This document shows, piece by piece, positions 21,501-30,591 of a stretch of DNA of 41,970 nt (within the stretch, counting starts at the first letter, position 1; every line of letters starts with the position of its first letter). The notes beneath the pieces are model-generated. The model searched no databases, was not told the DNA's origin, and saw nothing but the letters and a program-made list of their open reading frames with translations. Position numbers and translations under genes: made by a program. The stretch is from a virus: IMG/VR virus record IMGVR_UViG_3300020176_000030, positions 1-41,970 of that record; one strand, written 5' to 3'.

Positions 21501-22503
21501 CTTCTAGCTCGTCGCGGGCCTTGCCGTACTTGCCAGTCAAGTCGAACTTGCGACCCACGAAGCCGAGGCCGGTGGTGGCTGCTAGGTCTTTGTCCAGAGC
21601 CTGATGCCAGTTGTACACGAGGCCGTCAGCCTTGTTGCCATACAGGCGCATGAAGGACACTGCGTTGTCGTTGCTGAACAGTCCGTCCCGCTTCAACGGA
21701 TCGTCTACGAAGCCGCGCATTAGGTCGCGGGTCAGATCGTTGACGTTGGCGATTTTGTCAGTCTCAGACAGGAGGTCGTTGACTGCGTTGGTGAAGCCAG
21801 CAGTGTTCGGGACACCGGGCAGAGACGGCTTGGGCATGTTCGCTGCGCCGCCCCAGATCGCGGTGACGCCTGCATTCATGGCGGCGTTCAACGTATAGTC
21901 GAAGGCGCTTACGTCTTTGCCATAGTGGTCGGCGACAGCCAGCGGCACTGTGGTACCGGCTGCAGCGAAGATAGCACTGGCCAGCTTACCGAGCTTAAGT
22001 ACCTTAGAGCCACCGAAGGTAGCCCAGCTGGCCAGCAGCTCAGCGGGGTCTAGCATCTCCCATACGAAGGCGGTGAAGCCAGCGTTCGCGAGCAAGTGCT
22101 CACGGTCGCTCTTATCGCGTAGTTGCTGGGCGATGTACTGCTGATGCTCCAGCGAGGTTGCGGAGCCGAGGGCAGCCAACGTCTCGTCGGACATATCCAA
22201 CTGGAACGCCTTACGTGTCTGTTCAACGGTACTCGGGGCGTTGTACTCCGGGTCGATGCGCTGAAACATAGTGTCCGCATCGTCGAGCCATCCACGGATC
22301 ATGTGCGCCGTGGTTGTGTTGTCACGAGCTGCGGCGAACTGGTCGGCGTAACTCTGGGAGTCTGCTTCAATCGCAGCTTGAAGGGGCTGATCCAAGCCGA
22401 GTTTGGTTTGTTCAGCCAGCTGACCAGTGATCCCTTTGTTCAGGTCTGCCCAGTTGGCGGTGAGGGCGCTGCCTACCACCGAGGTATTGTCTGTAGTAGG
22501 CAT
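18571..22503 (-). CDS. large internal virion (ejection) protein, T7 gp16-like
   Basis: A 1310-residue protein in the T7 gp16 position, expected to sit in the capsid core and be ejected first to help form a channel across the envelope. It is mostly helical. Unlike T7 gp16 it has no visible N-terminal transglycosylase; lysozyme activity is in the neighbouring 883-residue protein. Residues 745-749 are HELTH within TALHELTHSVTVTMV, with Glu812 (PKELVAWAM) as a possible third ligand, suggesting an embedded zincin-type metallopeptidase. Near the C-terminus, Gly/Ala-rich segments could insert into membrane. Start ATG 22503 follows AAGGAGAGGCGC. Confidence 0.88.
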   Translation of the reverse strand: MPTTDNTSVVGSALTANWADLNKGITGQLAEQTKLGLDQPLQAAIEADSQSYADQFAAARDNTTTAHMIRGWLDDADTMFQRIDPEYNAPSTVEQTRKAFQLDMSDETLAALGSATSLEHQQYIAQQLRDKSDREHLLANAGFTAFVWEMLDPAELLASWATFGGSKVLKLGKLASAIFAAAGTTVPLAVADHYGKDVSAFDYTLNAAMNAGVTAIWGGAANMPKPSLPGVPNTAGFTNAVNDLLSETDKIANVNDLTRDLMRGFVDDPLKRDGLFSNDNAVSFMRLYGNKADGLVYNWHQALDKDLAATTGLGFVGRKFDLTGKYGKARDELEDSIAVELARRDFEFNQTGSVTSSSNPRISKLADQYEDMMGQMAELARDSGLPGFKDFQRRPGYFHRSWNENKMRAIEVEHGRDFTRELLTRSVMSGLGLEKAEAGTIATAILTRMDAKQRGLRADFMGALGQADSDGIAVMLKDAGVDEGTIKSVMGRIDQNLSERGRIKYGKERLPLDMTLTAVAPNGKVVRMLDMIDTDLSRVAENYMQAMTGRSALARAGYGGDDASINDFKELQRLALEGRSEEYYRKLAEFKQNVKERFENAGQVKTQPKGTVSESAEEIATGGPRGNLPAIPTELTPDEQIISEALRKSDNPEDLLAVLSKDVGTIYTKTYAKRLADVFKLWREQGHDLLVREVTAGDVPEVFLRPSTGGAAATRVKGGIVESMVMLRGANVPGRRGINPVTALHELTHSVTVTMVDRIHQLPLNAKTAKVHAGVAELTRLHKALAAQLEKNPDSSLAQLAKTTNIMKDPKELVAWAMSDSRAQDALRKIRIPGREKTALSSFVASIKSLFGLTDRAMPDDSVLSIIMQHTDNMLDYVPQKGDFTAGAPATVARSDDGLNAFRTQSDIQGRMKQLDYLLGDFTGIRPEDAILGPYAQRAKSFAHATMLQASGLWQVAETATIAWRYGAARTGAEFIKQFPGIAGVLRKIGRDPDLYDELGTVLGLDLARDVRVRPWLRQFEPNLAVQGDHTIDRVLHYGQQAVPILNGMKFVHQWQTRVSSNLAMNTLVRASNGDAAALKLVREYGLKGADWDRVQAAVQANVRMNGKNARAMNWDAWAQADVDSAMNVVLRMMDDSVLYGRAGQGSSFSRSGVGQVLGQFRSFVAFAHNKLLRGTIQNSGYTGLAMMLAHQYPLTVIMVAANEFRKGEDVSFDEKGIADLMQKAVGYTAGLGFIGDAAGIVGLSGGRGGISVPITGLANAAPAAAGAVGNAIQGEGAAAAGDAVQAARAVLPFVSIMPGVAALQNALEE

Positions 22504-22513
22504 GCGCCTCTCC

Positions 22514-25165
22514 TTATCGTTGCATCCAGTATTGTGTTAGGGTGGGGTCTTCCCAACCCTTGAACTTGCTCAGGAACGTCTCAACACGCGCTGGTGTCTG
22601 CTTCGCCCATGTGCTACCACGAATCTCAGCCTCAAAGGTAGCCCAGTCGCCAGCTTGGTATGCGGCCTTGGCATCTTTGAACTTGCTCCAACCACCCTCC
22701 CCCAGCTGGTAGATGGCGAGACCCATCGCAGCAATCTTGTCGTGGTCCGTCACGCCCCAGTCGCGGGCCGCCTTCTCAGCGACTACTAGCACGGCGTCTG
22801 TGTCCTGCTTGAACCAAAGCTCGGCCTGAGCAGGTGTCACTTTGTCGCCCGGTTTTAGCTGCCCAGTGACGTTGTGGCCCGCCCCAACGGCGATACCTAC
22901 AAGGGTACCATCCGCTGTCTTGTCGGGGTAGGCTGTGAAGCGTACACCCTCGTCTCGTAGTAACTGCTCACGGAAGTCCATTACAGTGCCACGTGATAAT
23001 GTTGAAGACGAGTCTCCGTTGATCCTAATGCTGGCGCCGGCGCCTATGTCGTAGTCTCGCCCCACAACCGGGCGAAGCCCTGAGGCTTTGGCGTCCTCAA
23101 CCTTCTCCTGCATGCGCGTCTTGATACGCTCCGGGTCCACCGGTTTAGCTGGGCCTGGTACGCCGTCAACGATACGCTGCACACTCAGCACGCCGCCAAT
23201 CAGACGGAAGCGAGCCTCAGCACCAGCCTCCTTCTTGCCGTACAGCTCGGTGAGGGCCTCGCTGAATCGAGTGCGTTGATCCTTGTCGCTAAGTCCGAAG
23301 ACCGATACAGCAGCCTCTGGCAGCACCAGCTTGCTCTCAGCACCGCCCTCTGGCTGTACCGACACGGTGCGGTTAGCCACCATACCCTCGGCCATCTTGG
23401 CCAGTACTGCTGGAGACTCCCACGCGTAGTCCGGCTGCCGGCTTAGCGCAACAGTCTGCTGCAGAAGCGCCTGCGAGTACTGCTGGAACTCTGGCGAATC
23501 CAGCTGCAGGCGACTAGCGTTAGGGTTGACGGCAGCGTACGCGTTCGTGAAGAAGCTGGGGGTCAGCATGTCGGTGACGGCTTTCTGCATCTTCGTCGTA
23601 CGGGACGTGCGCTCCTCCTCCGTGAGCTTGCTCCACTCGGCCTGACGCAATCCGGTGTTGCGGATACTGTCGATGACAGAGGTGCCCACTGCGGAGTCTA
23701 CCAACACGTTCGCCATGACCCGCTGCACATCCTTAGCCAGAGAGCCGAGCATAACACCCTCGGCACCGGGACGCTGGAGACTGGCGATCTTCAACGTATC
23801 CGTGAAGGCAGAGATGATACCCACCTGCTCTGGGTTGGCCGCGTCCGGGGATGCCAGTACGGCGCGAGTGGCGCCGGCTACGTTGTCCGTAACTTCCTTG
23901 AAGACCATACCAAGATTCATACCTGCCGTGAGTAGGGTAGGAATCACCTTGCTGAGTGGGGCGTTGTTCTTCCCGCCCTGCGCATACAGCATGCTTGCGG
24001 CTTGCTGCTCGCTGATACCCATGCGGTACAGCTCTTGCTTGTTCCCAGCAAGGAGCGCGTTAATAGCCTGCGCTGTGGTCTGGCCATCATTGGTGCTCTG
24101 CAACCACATCTTTGCTAGCGCCTCATTCTCAGCGCGGGCGGTACGCGGCCGACGTTGCGCGTTCAGAGCCATCTGCGTGTTGAGCTCAGCAAAGCTGACT
24201 GGCTCGCCGTAAGCCTCCCCAGTGAATCCCGGCATGCGGGAAGCGATACGTTGAGAGAACACGGTATCCTGCATTACTTGGTCGAGATTGTCCTGAGCTA
24301 CGGTACGACCCTGCGAAGCATACATCCAGTCGTTGACCTTGGACCGTTTGTCTGGCGGCAGCTGATCTAGTTGTCCGTTGTCGATCATAGCTTGTACGAC
24401 TTCACGGTGGTCGTTCTGCGGCGACAGTAGATGCTGCACAAAGCCGAGGGTGATCTCGTTGCGCATGTCTTGGTCAGTGATCTGGTCACTGTTCTGCACG
24501 TCTGCCACAAACAGGACGGCGCGGGTTGCGGCCTCCTGTGCGAGCTGGGCATCGCCGCTAGCCTTCGCGCTTACGATCTGGGCTACGACGGCATTAGCGC
24601 CTGTGGTGTATCGTAGACCGGCCTGCTCAATACCATATTGTAGGTACGCTTTGCTGTGCGACCCGATCAGGGTTTCCTCAAGCTGGGTCTGCGCCATCAG
24701 GGCTTGCTCACGGCCGACGTTAGACAGACCGTCGCCCATACTCTCCAGCACAGCCGAGGATTCCTTGGCCAGTGCCGCGACGAACTGCTCAGGCGGGAGC
24801 GTGCGTCCCTTACCAGCGATGAAGTTCGTCATCTTCTGCTGCAGCTCGGCCTGCTTGATTCGGTAGTCCTGATCTTGGAAGCCGCCGCGTACGAATGGCT
24901 TGGCCAGCACGTCTGCGTCTTCGTCCTCCAAGGACTTGCCGAGCATGCGGGCACGCTGACCCTGCATGTACGCCTCTTTCACGTCCGTTTGGAAGGCTTG
25001 TTCAGCCACGGCTCCGCCGATCTTGAGCAGCCCGGACAGGGCCTGCATGCCGAGGGAGGACTCCTCCTGCACCTGCTCCTCGCGGGCTCGTCCGGGTTGA
25101 TACCCACCGAACTGCCCGAGGTTGCCACTCGCCAATTGGAGTGGCTGAGATGTACGCTCTACCAT
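22514..25165 (-). CDS. internal virion protein with C-terminal lysozyme
   Basis: An 883-residue virion protein. Residues 1-720 are largely helical and Gln/Ala-rich, in the T7 gp15 position. Residues 730-883 form a GH24 lysozyme domain: Glu739-x8-Asp748 (DEGVRFTAYPDKTADG), then VGAGHN and LGEGGWSKFKD. This matches the layout of phiKMV gp36, whose C-terminal domain locally digests peptidoglycan at DNA entry. ATG 25165 overlaps the preceding stop (TAATG). Confidence 0.92.
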   Translation of the reverse strand: MVERTSQPLQLASGNLGQFGGYQPGRAREEQVQEESSLGMQALSGLLKIGGAVAEQAFQTDVKEAYMQGQRARMLGKSLEDEDADVLAKPFVRGGFQDQDYRIKQAELQQKMTNFIAGKGRTLPPEQFVAALAKESSAVLESMGDGLSNVGREQALMAQTQLEETLIGSHSKAYLQYGIEQAGLRYTTGANAVVAQIVSAKASGDAQLAQEAATRAVLFVADVQNSDQITDQDMRNEITLGFVQHLLSPQNDHREVVQAMIDNGQLDQLPPDKRSKVNDWMYASQGRTVAQDNLDQVMQDTVFSQRIASRMPGFTGEAYGEPVSFAELNTQMALNAQRRPRTARAENEALAKMWLQSTNDGQTTAQAINALLAGNKQELYRMGISEQQAASMLYAQGGKNNAPLSKVIPTLLTAGMNLGMVFKEVTDNVAGATRAVLASPDAANPEQVGIISAFTDTLKIASLQRPGAEGVMLGSLAKDVQRVMANVLVDSAVGTSVIDSIRNTGLRQAEWSKLTEEERTSRTTKMQKAVTDMLTPSFFTNAYAAVNPNASRLQLDSPEFQQYSQALLQQTVALSRQPDYAWESPAVLAKMAEGMVANRTVSVQPEGGAESKLVLPEAAVSVFGLSDKDQRTRFSEALTELYGKKEAGAEARFRLIGGVLSVQRIVDGVPGPAKPVDPERIKTRMQEKVEDAKASGLRPVVGRDYDIGAGASIRINGDSSSTLSRGTVMDFREQLLRDEGVRFTAYPDKTADGTLVGIAVGAGHNVTGQLKPGDKVTPAQAELWFKQDTDAVLVVAEKAARDWGVTDHDKIAAMGLAIYQLGEGGWSKFKDAKAAYQAGDWATFEAEIRGSTWAKQTPARVETFLSKFKGWEDPTLTQYWMQR

Positions 25166-25746
25166 TACTTCCGACCCCTAGTGCCGATGGCTGACCCGAC
25201 ACTAGACGTGTCGCCGGTACTGCCGAACTTGAAGAAGGAGGATGCGTACTGGCTGCCTGCGCTCAGGGCGCCGCTCAGTAGCGCCCCTCCGATAATGCTG
25301 CCGGTGCTGGGCACCTTCTGCATACTGCCGAGGCTGTTCTTGGTGCTGACCATGAGTTCGCGGATGCGCTGGTTCAGGTCGTACTCTTGCGTGACGTGCT
25401 GCTGTTCAACCTCAAACTGAGCTTCCTGCTCGGCTCTGTCAATGTCCATGCGTACAGCATCGACGCTGGCGCCCTTTACGCCAGAGGCTGCGGCTACCGC
25501 CCCAGTTGTGGCCGCCTCCTCCTCCGCACGCCGATCCACGAGGGCGAGCGTCTTGGCCGTCTGCTGTCGCAAGCGGCCTCGCTGCACCTCGATAGCGGAC
25601 ACACCTTGGAACGCCTCCAAGGTGTTGATCCTGTTTACGCGCGCCGTCTCTTTGTTCTGAGCCTCGATCTGCTTACGCTGCTGCATGCCGCCGATCAAAC
25701 TCTGCAGGGCGCTAGCCCCGGCCACGGCGAATAGTGCTGGTAACAT
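25165..25746 (-). CDS. internal virion protein, T7 gp14-like
   Basis: A 193-residue protein in the T7 gp14 position between tail tube B and the larger ejection proteins. A hydrophobic N-terminus (LPALFAVAGASALQSLIGG) is followed by a long charged helix (residues 25-135) and a Gly/Ala/Ser-rich C-terminal segment (GSIIGGALLSGALSAGSQYA), fitting a protein that inserts in the outer membrane during DNA ejection. The start follows GGAGGTAGTC. Confidence 0.87.
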   Translation of the reverse strand: MLPALFAVAGASALQSLIGGMQQRKQIEAQNKETARVNRINTLEAFQGVSAIEVQRGRLRQQTAKTLALVDRRAEEEAATTGAVAAASGVKGASVDAVRMDIDRAEQEAQFEVEQQHVTQEYDLNQRIRELMVSTKNSLGSMQKVPSTGSIIGGALLSGALSAGSQYASSFFKFGSTGDTSSVGSAIGTRGRK

Positions 25747-25748
25747 GA

Positions 25749-28094
25749 CTACCTCCGGTAGCGTTGGTTGTATCGGAAGCCATACTCAAGGCTGGCGATG
25801 TTTAGGTCATACACGTCGTCCGACTCAATGCTGATCTTGGCGGACTGCATGTCCACGCGACAAGGCACAGTGACGGTTGCAGTAGCTGCGAGCGGCTCAC
25901 CTGCACCAAGCTCACGGCTATACAGCCGCAACGGGGTCGTGGTGTACACGATAGGATCACGGGCCGCGTCAGACACTGTTACCACCACCTCACCCGTGTT
26001 CACAAGGCTGAACACCAAGCGGTGCAGCTGCGTGCGTTCGGTTGTGATGGCCACCTCGTTCCGATCCTTGAGGATAGGACGCGTCGGCGCCAGTCGGCAG
26101 GTATACCGCGAGCCGACGGTGTACTTCTCGCCCACAGCGGCGTCCGGGATCACAAGGGCATACGACACAATGTCCGGCCCAACCGTCTCCTCTAGCGCCT
26201 CGCGACAGCGTTCTCGCAGGTACGGATTGACACCTGTGTCCTTGAACAGCCACAGCTGATCCGGGTCGTGCAGGTTGTAGAACCACGCCGGTACTGTCAG
26301 AACGTTGGCCTCACCACAGGTCTGCTGCATGTAGAAGTCTAGGCGCCCCACGGTCGTGCCGCCAGTCCCGGCGCCAATGCGCAGGTCCAGCTCACACAGG
26401 TACACGCTGGCTCCGTCTCCGAACAGGCAGATCATGCGGTCGGCTGCGAAGTAGCAGCACAGTAGGTCGTGCTTGAAGGTCCATCGGTGCCATGCGGCGT
26501 GCGCCTTCTCGGCGCCTTGCCACAGGTACTCGTGCACCAACAGCTCCTTGCGGTTGGCGGTTCCGAACACTACAATGTTGGACGTGGTGCTGGCGCGCAC
26601 GAAACGGAACGGTCCCTTGACGTAGCGCGGAATGTGCGTGGTTACGTCCTCGGCCTGCACCTGTGCATCAGTGTACTGGCTCGGCACCATCTCCCATACA
26701 GCGCCGAAGTCCTGTGAGCGCGGGGCCACGAAGAACACGGAGCGACCGGTGGCAGCTGGGCCAGTGTCGTTGGTGCAGCTGTACTGGGTCGCCACACTGG
26801 CCACGGCGGTGCGTGGGGTCAGCAGTGCGCTGCCGGGCACAATACCTTGGTGCGTCTTGGCGAACAGGATCAAGTCCTTGTTGAACTGCACAGCGTACTC
26901 GTACGGGCTGCTTACGGCGGCGTTAGCGGCAGTCTCCCACGGGTCGGAGTCCAGCAGGCTTGCCACGGAGGATCGGTACCAGCGCAGCGGCTTGTCCGAG
27001 CCCGAGGCACAGACGTACTCGTTGGACAGGATGATTAGTCGGCCCTGCATTGTAGCGAAGCCGGTGATCCCGAACCGGGTGAAGGCGAAGCTCGGGTTGC
27101 TATCGGCGTCCCCGGATGCACGGCGCTCATACGCCGGGGCTTCCAGCAGATACGCGGAGCCCGTGTACGACAGGCGCAGGGGCATGTTAGTGAGCACGGT
27201 CTGCGCAGCTGGTGCTGCGTCCTCGACCCACTTCTTGGTGCCATTCTCCCACCGGTAGTACGACTTACTGGTGGTGGTGCCAACAGCCACAACGTACCCG
27301 TTCGCCTCTTGCGGCAGGTTTGCCGGCAGCTGTGAGGTATCCCGTATGCTGCTGGCGTTACTGCACAGCATGTACGCGCTACCAGAGTCGGTGCTGATTG
27401 TAATGGCGTATGGTGCAGAGATGAACAAGTAGGCACCCACCCGCGAGTACACAAAGCCCTGTGCCGTCCCGATAGTTGCGTTGGCCGCAGCTGCCGTGGT
27501 CAAGTCTGCCATGATCTTCTCGGGCTGGGCGTCCGCTGCGCTAGTGGCGCTAGTAGTCTTCGATACGGTCGTGGTGACGCCAGTGCTCCGCCGGGTGATT
27601 GACAGGTTATAAATCTTACTGAACGCGCCGGACTGCACGAACGCGTACCCGGTCTTAGCGGGGTCTGGGAGTCCGCTGGCGCTGCCGGCAGGTACCTCGG
27701 TCGGCTTAATTGAGGTGTTCGCAATGAACAGCTCCTCCCCAAGACCAGCGAAGCGGATACTCTTGCAGCTTGCAGCCAGCAGATACGTGTTCGTGCTTGT
27801 GTACAGCTCAGTACCATCGGCCTCGCGGATCACCTGTAGTTTACCTGTGGCAGTGTTGACCAGCAACAGCATATCTTCACCGCCGATATTCGTCCGGTGA
27901 CTGGTGATTTTGGCCGGGTCGGAGTAGGCCCCGAGCTTGGCAATGGCCCGTACCGGCGCACGCTTACGCGGACCTGTCACGAGGTCCGAGGTCATGTTCA
28001 GTTGTTCTTCGTTCTGCCCGTCTACCCGGTCTTTGGCTACCTGCTGGCTCACGCCGAACAGGAGCTGCCGGTACGAGCCTGCCCAGTAGCTCAT
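25749..28094 (-). CDS. tail tubular protein B (nozzle, T7 gp12-like)
   Basis: A 781-residue beta-rich protein forming the distal tail tube with six copies per virion in T7-like phages. It has the typical N-terminus (SYWAGSYRQLLFGVSQQVAKD, followed by an RVDGQNEEQLNM segment) and follows tail tube A directly with a one-base gap. Length is close to T7 gp12 (794). It ends with EYGFRYNQRYRR. Start ATG 28094 follows TTGAGGAACTAGC. Confidence 0.94.
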   Translation of the reverse strand: MSYWAGSYRQLLFGVSQQVAKDRVDGQNEEQLNMTSDLVTGPRKRAPVRAIAKLGAYSDPAKITSHRTNIGGEDMLLLVNTATGKLQVIREADGTELYTSTNTYLLAASCKSIRFAGLGEELFIANTSIKPTEVPAGSASGLPDPAKTGYAFVQSGAFSKIYNLSITRRSTGVTTTVSKTTSATSAADAQPEKIMADLTTAAAANATIGTAQGFVYSRVGAYLFISAPYAITISTDSGSAYMLCSNASSIRDTSQLPANLPQEANGYVVAVGTTTSKSYYRWENGTKKWVEDAAPAAQTVLTNMPLRLSYTGSAYLLEAPAYERRASGDADSNPSFAFTRFGITGFATMQGRLIILSNEYVCASGSDKPLRWYRSSVASLLDSDPWETAANAAVSSPYEYAVQFNKDLILFAKTHQGIVPGSALLTPRTAVASVATQYSCTNDTGPAATGRSVFFVAPRSQDFGAVWEMVPSQYTDAQVQAEDVTTHIPRYVKGPFRFVRASTTSNIVVFGTANRKELLVHEYLWQGAEKAHAAWHRWTFKHDLLCCYFAADRMICLFGDGASVYLCELDLRIGAGTGGTTVGRLDFYMQQTCGEANVLTVPAWFYNLHDPDQLWLFKDTGVNPYLRERCREALEETVGPDIVSYALVIPDAAVGEKYTVGSRYTCRLAPTRPILKDRNEVAITTERTQLHRLVFSLVNTGEVVVTVSDAARDPIVYTTTPLRLYSRELGAGEPLAATATVTVPCRVDMQSAKISIESDDVYDLNIASLEYGFRYNQRYRR

Positions 28095-28095
28095 G

Positions 28096-28653
28096 CTAGT
28101 TCCTCAAGTTGCGATACCAGCGCGCCACGTGCGGCTTCTGGCGAATGTTCAGCTTAGCCTGCCGGGTGTTGGCAGACGCCATGAGGGCGTACCAGCTAGC
28201 CCACTCGGCCTGAATGCCTTGGCTAGTCTGGTCCGGGCCGAAGTCGTTCACGTAGACCTCGTGTGCGGCGGCGTAGGCCACGGTATAGCGCACTACAATC
28301 GGCAGCTCCTCATACGCAATGTCGAGGATTGAGCGGCCCTTTACGGCGCCTTCGATCACTGGACTCAGTGAGCCAGAGTTTGCGATCCGCGTGCCAGCAT
28401 ACACGTACTCATCGGAGTCCGGGTAGAACATCAGCACGGAGTCAGGTAACTCGATCAGGCCATTGGTGTCCGGGGCCAGTTCTACATCGTAGGCATTGAA
28501 CCACCAGCCACGCCCCTCAGTCAACAGCTTGATGCGGTTGTCCTCCAATGCTGGTACGATGACACCAAGCGTCGGGTACGGCTCGTCAATACTTGTTACT
28601 TCGCTCTCGCCTAGCTTGCGTAGGCAGAGGTTTACAGCGTCGAGTGTGTTCAT
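28096..28653 (-). CDS. tail tubular protein A (gatekeeper, T7 gp11-like)
   Basis: A 185-residue adaptor between portal and nozzle. Family features are the start MNTLDAVNLCLRKLGESEV, the ALEDNRIKLLTEGRGWWFN segment, and YTVAYAAAHEVYVND near the end. Length is close to T7 gp11 (196). It follows the capsid gene after an intrinsic terminator, so its expression depends on read-through or on processing. The start follows AAGAAAGGGAATCCTA. Confidence 0.93.
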   Translation of the reverse strand: MNTLDAVNLCLRKLGESEVTSIDEPYPTLGVIVPALEDNRIKLLTEGRGWWFNAYDVELAPDTNGLIELPDSVLMFYPDSDEYVYAGTRIANSGSLSPVIEGAVKGRSILDIAYEELPIVVRYTVAYAAAHEVYVNDFGPDQTSQGIQAEWASWYALMASANTRQAKLNIRQKPHVARWYRNLRN

Positions 28654-28692
28654 TAGGATTCCCTTTCTTTAGCGCCCGAAATGCCGGAAGCT

Positions 28693-28724
28693 AAAAAAAG
28701 GGAGCTACCCGAAGGCAGCTCCCT
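28693..28724 (-). terminator. intrinsic terminator after capsid gene
   Basis: On the minus strand AGGGAGCTGCC and GGTAGCTCCCT form an 11-bp stem (one G-T pair) with a TTCG tetraloop, followed at once by seven T. It lies 17 bases after the capsid stop, exactly like T7 T-phi after gene 10. It is the only hairpin with a long T-run that I see in the window. Confidence 0.95.
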
Positions 28725-28740
28725 AGTTCAACGCTACCGA

Positions 28741-29733
28741 TTAGGCAGTGAAGGTAATGTCGTGCACAGCAACGGCGTCAGGACGACGCGCGCCGATGGC
28801 GTACGACTGGATGGTGTCCAGCACGTGGCAGAACTTCTCCTTCCATTCCCAGTAGTCGGCAGACACCGGGTGTACCTGGGCGGCAACCAGAGCCAGCGAC
28901 GGGATGACGGTAATCATCTGGCGACGGGCTTGTGCAGCGGTCAGGTTGTAGTCAGCGCCCAGCGGGCTGGTGGTGATGGCGCCGGTAGCGAAGCGCGGGG
29001 TCTCGACGATGCGGACGCCGTTCATCATACCGATGCGACCAGCTACCAGCGAGTTACCGCCTTCGCCTGCACCGTACTCGATGCTGGTCAGCTGCTTGTG
29101 CTCCAGCAGCATAGAGAAGATTTCCGGGGTCACGTAGGTGATGCCTTCCGACATAACCTGATCGCCCAGATCGCGCTTAATCAGCGCCTCGATACCCTTA
29201 CGATGCTCACGACGCAGGGTCGCGGCAGTGGCCTCGGCGTTGGCGGCAGCGGTACTGACAGAGGCAGCCAGCAGGAGACCATTGTTGAAGGCGCCTGCCA
29301 GATGTGCCGGGGCAACGAAGTCGCCACACTTCTGCAGGGTAATCAGACAGGCTTGGTCGAACTGGCGGGCCAGTGCAATGCCGTCCTCACGGGCAACTTC
29401 TTTGCGCATATCCAGCGAGGCGACCCAATCGTCGAACTTGTCGAACTGGTGGCGGGCGTACAGTACGGTATCCACCACGAGGTTGAACTTGTCCGACTTG
29501 ACCTTGGAGACGTTCAGGTCTTCACCAGCCTTACGGCCGGCGACGGTGCTGGCGCCCACGCGGTCAATGCGTACTTGGTTGGTACCACGCAGGGTACGGA
29601 TGTTGGTCACGCCAGCGAACTTGGAGGCGTACTGGAACGAAGAGTCAACGATACCGAGGTGTTCCTCGATATGCAGGTCAACGTCGGAGTTCACACCACC
29701 CCAATTCGGGCGAGTCAGATCAGCGAGTGCCAT
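28741..29733 (-). CDS. major capsid protein (T7 gp10-like)
   Basis: A 330-residue HK97-fold shell protein. Recognisable parts are NWGGVNSDVDLHIEEHLG at the N-terminus, RVGASTVAGRKAGEDL, the helical DDWVASLDMRKEVAREDG spine region and the C-terminal PVSADYWEWKEKFCHVLDTI. Length suits phiKMV-type capsids. It starts behind AATAAGGAAAGC and is followed by a strong terminator, giving a high dose of its mRNA. No slippage site for a longer minor form is obvious. Confidence 0.95.
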   Translation of the reverse strand: MALADLTRPNWGGVNSDVDLHIEEHLGIVDSSFQYASKFAGVTNIRTLRGTNQVRIDRVGASTVAGRKAGEDLNVSKVKSDKFNLVVDTVLYARHQFDKFDDWVASLDMRKEVAREDGIALARQFDQACLITLQKCGDFVAPAHLAGAFNNGLLLAASVSTAAANAEATAATLRREHRKGIEALIKRDLGDQVMSEGITYVTPEIFSMLLEHKQLTSIEYGAGEGGNSLVAGRIGMMNGVRIVETPRFATGAITTSPLGADYNLTAAQARRQMITVIPSLALVAAQVHPVSADYWEWKEKFCHVLDTIQSYAIGARRPDAVAVHDITFTA

Positions 29734-29748
29734 GTATTGCTTTCCTTA

Positions 29749-30591
29749 TTAAAGACCTTGTTGGATGCCGAGACGGCGTGCATTCTGCAGCTTGGTGTAC
29801 TCTGCATCACTCAGGTTGTGCTTGGAGATGGCCTTGACGTATTCGTCGCGGGTCAGTCCTTTCTCTGCGCTTGGTTGACCGAGGGCTGGGTCGTTATGAA
29901 CAACGAGTTTACCGTTGGTCACAGCGAAGTCCACGATCTGCTTGAGCGCGTACTGCATGCTCGCCTTATCACCGCTGTCGAGCAGCTTGGCCATAGCGGC
30001 CTTGGTCACAGGGTCAGCAGTTTCGTTGAACACCTTGGCAGCAGCTTCGACTCGATCCTTGCCACCGGCGGCCTTAAAGACCTCAGCCTCAAGGGCGTTG
30101 CTGATACGTTCGGCGTGGCCGAGCAGCTGCTTCGCGGCTTCAACGGCCAGCTTGGCATTCTTCTCGCCCAGCTTCTCGACGAGATAAGCCTCGTCAATGA
30201 AGCGTGCATCGTCCTCGGCTGCGGCCTTGCCAAAGGCACGGTTCACATCCAAGTCGCCCACCAGCGTTTCCAGCATACCTGCAACTACGGCCGCCTGCGG
30301 ATCGCCAAGCAGCTCAGCACCGAGCATATCGTTCAGGTTGGCGTACGAATCAGCCTGGGGCTGGTCGGTCGGCTTCTGATCGGGGACGGTGGTGTCTGCC
30401 TTCTGAGGTGGCTTGCGCACCTCTGGGACTTCGGGGGTAGGCTTCTGTGCAGCCAGTTGTGCGGCGCGCTCAGCAATGCCTTCGGGGAGGTGCTGCGTAG
30501 GGGCAGCCGGGGTAGACTCCGGCGCGGCTGCGGGAACAGCTGCGGGGGCCGGGGTCGGGAGAGATGGAATGGTTGGGATTACTTCCGACAT
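29749..30591 (-). CDS. capsid assembly scaffolding protein (T7 gp9-like)
   Basis: A 280-residue acidic scaffold between portal and capsid genes. Residues 1-80 are Pro/Ala/Thr-rich and probably disordered; the rest is helical (NDMLGAELLGDPQAAVVAGM onwards), ending in a helix-loop-helix rich in basic residues (YTKLQNARRLGIQQGL) that would bind the capsid protein. It directs procapsid assembly and leaves before packaging. ATG overlaps the portal stop (TAATG). Confidence 0.92.
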   Translation of the reverse strand: MSEVIPTIPSLPTPAPAAVPAAAPESTPAAPTQHLPEGIAERAAQLAAQKPTPEVPEVRKPPQKADTTVPDQKPTDQPQADSYANLNDMLGAELLGDPQAAVVAGMLETLVGDLDVNRAFGKAAAEDDARFIDEAYLVEKLGEKNAKLAVEAAKQLLGHAERISNALEAEVFKAAGGKDRVEAAAKVFNETADPVTKAAMAKLLDSGDKASMQYALKQIVDFAVTNGKLVVHNDPALGQPSAEKGLTRDEYVKAISKHNLSDAEYTKLQNARRLGIQQGL

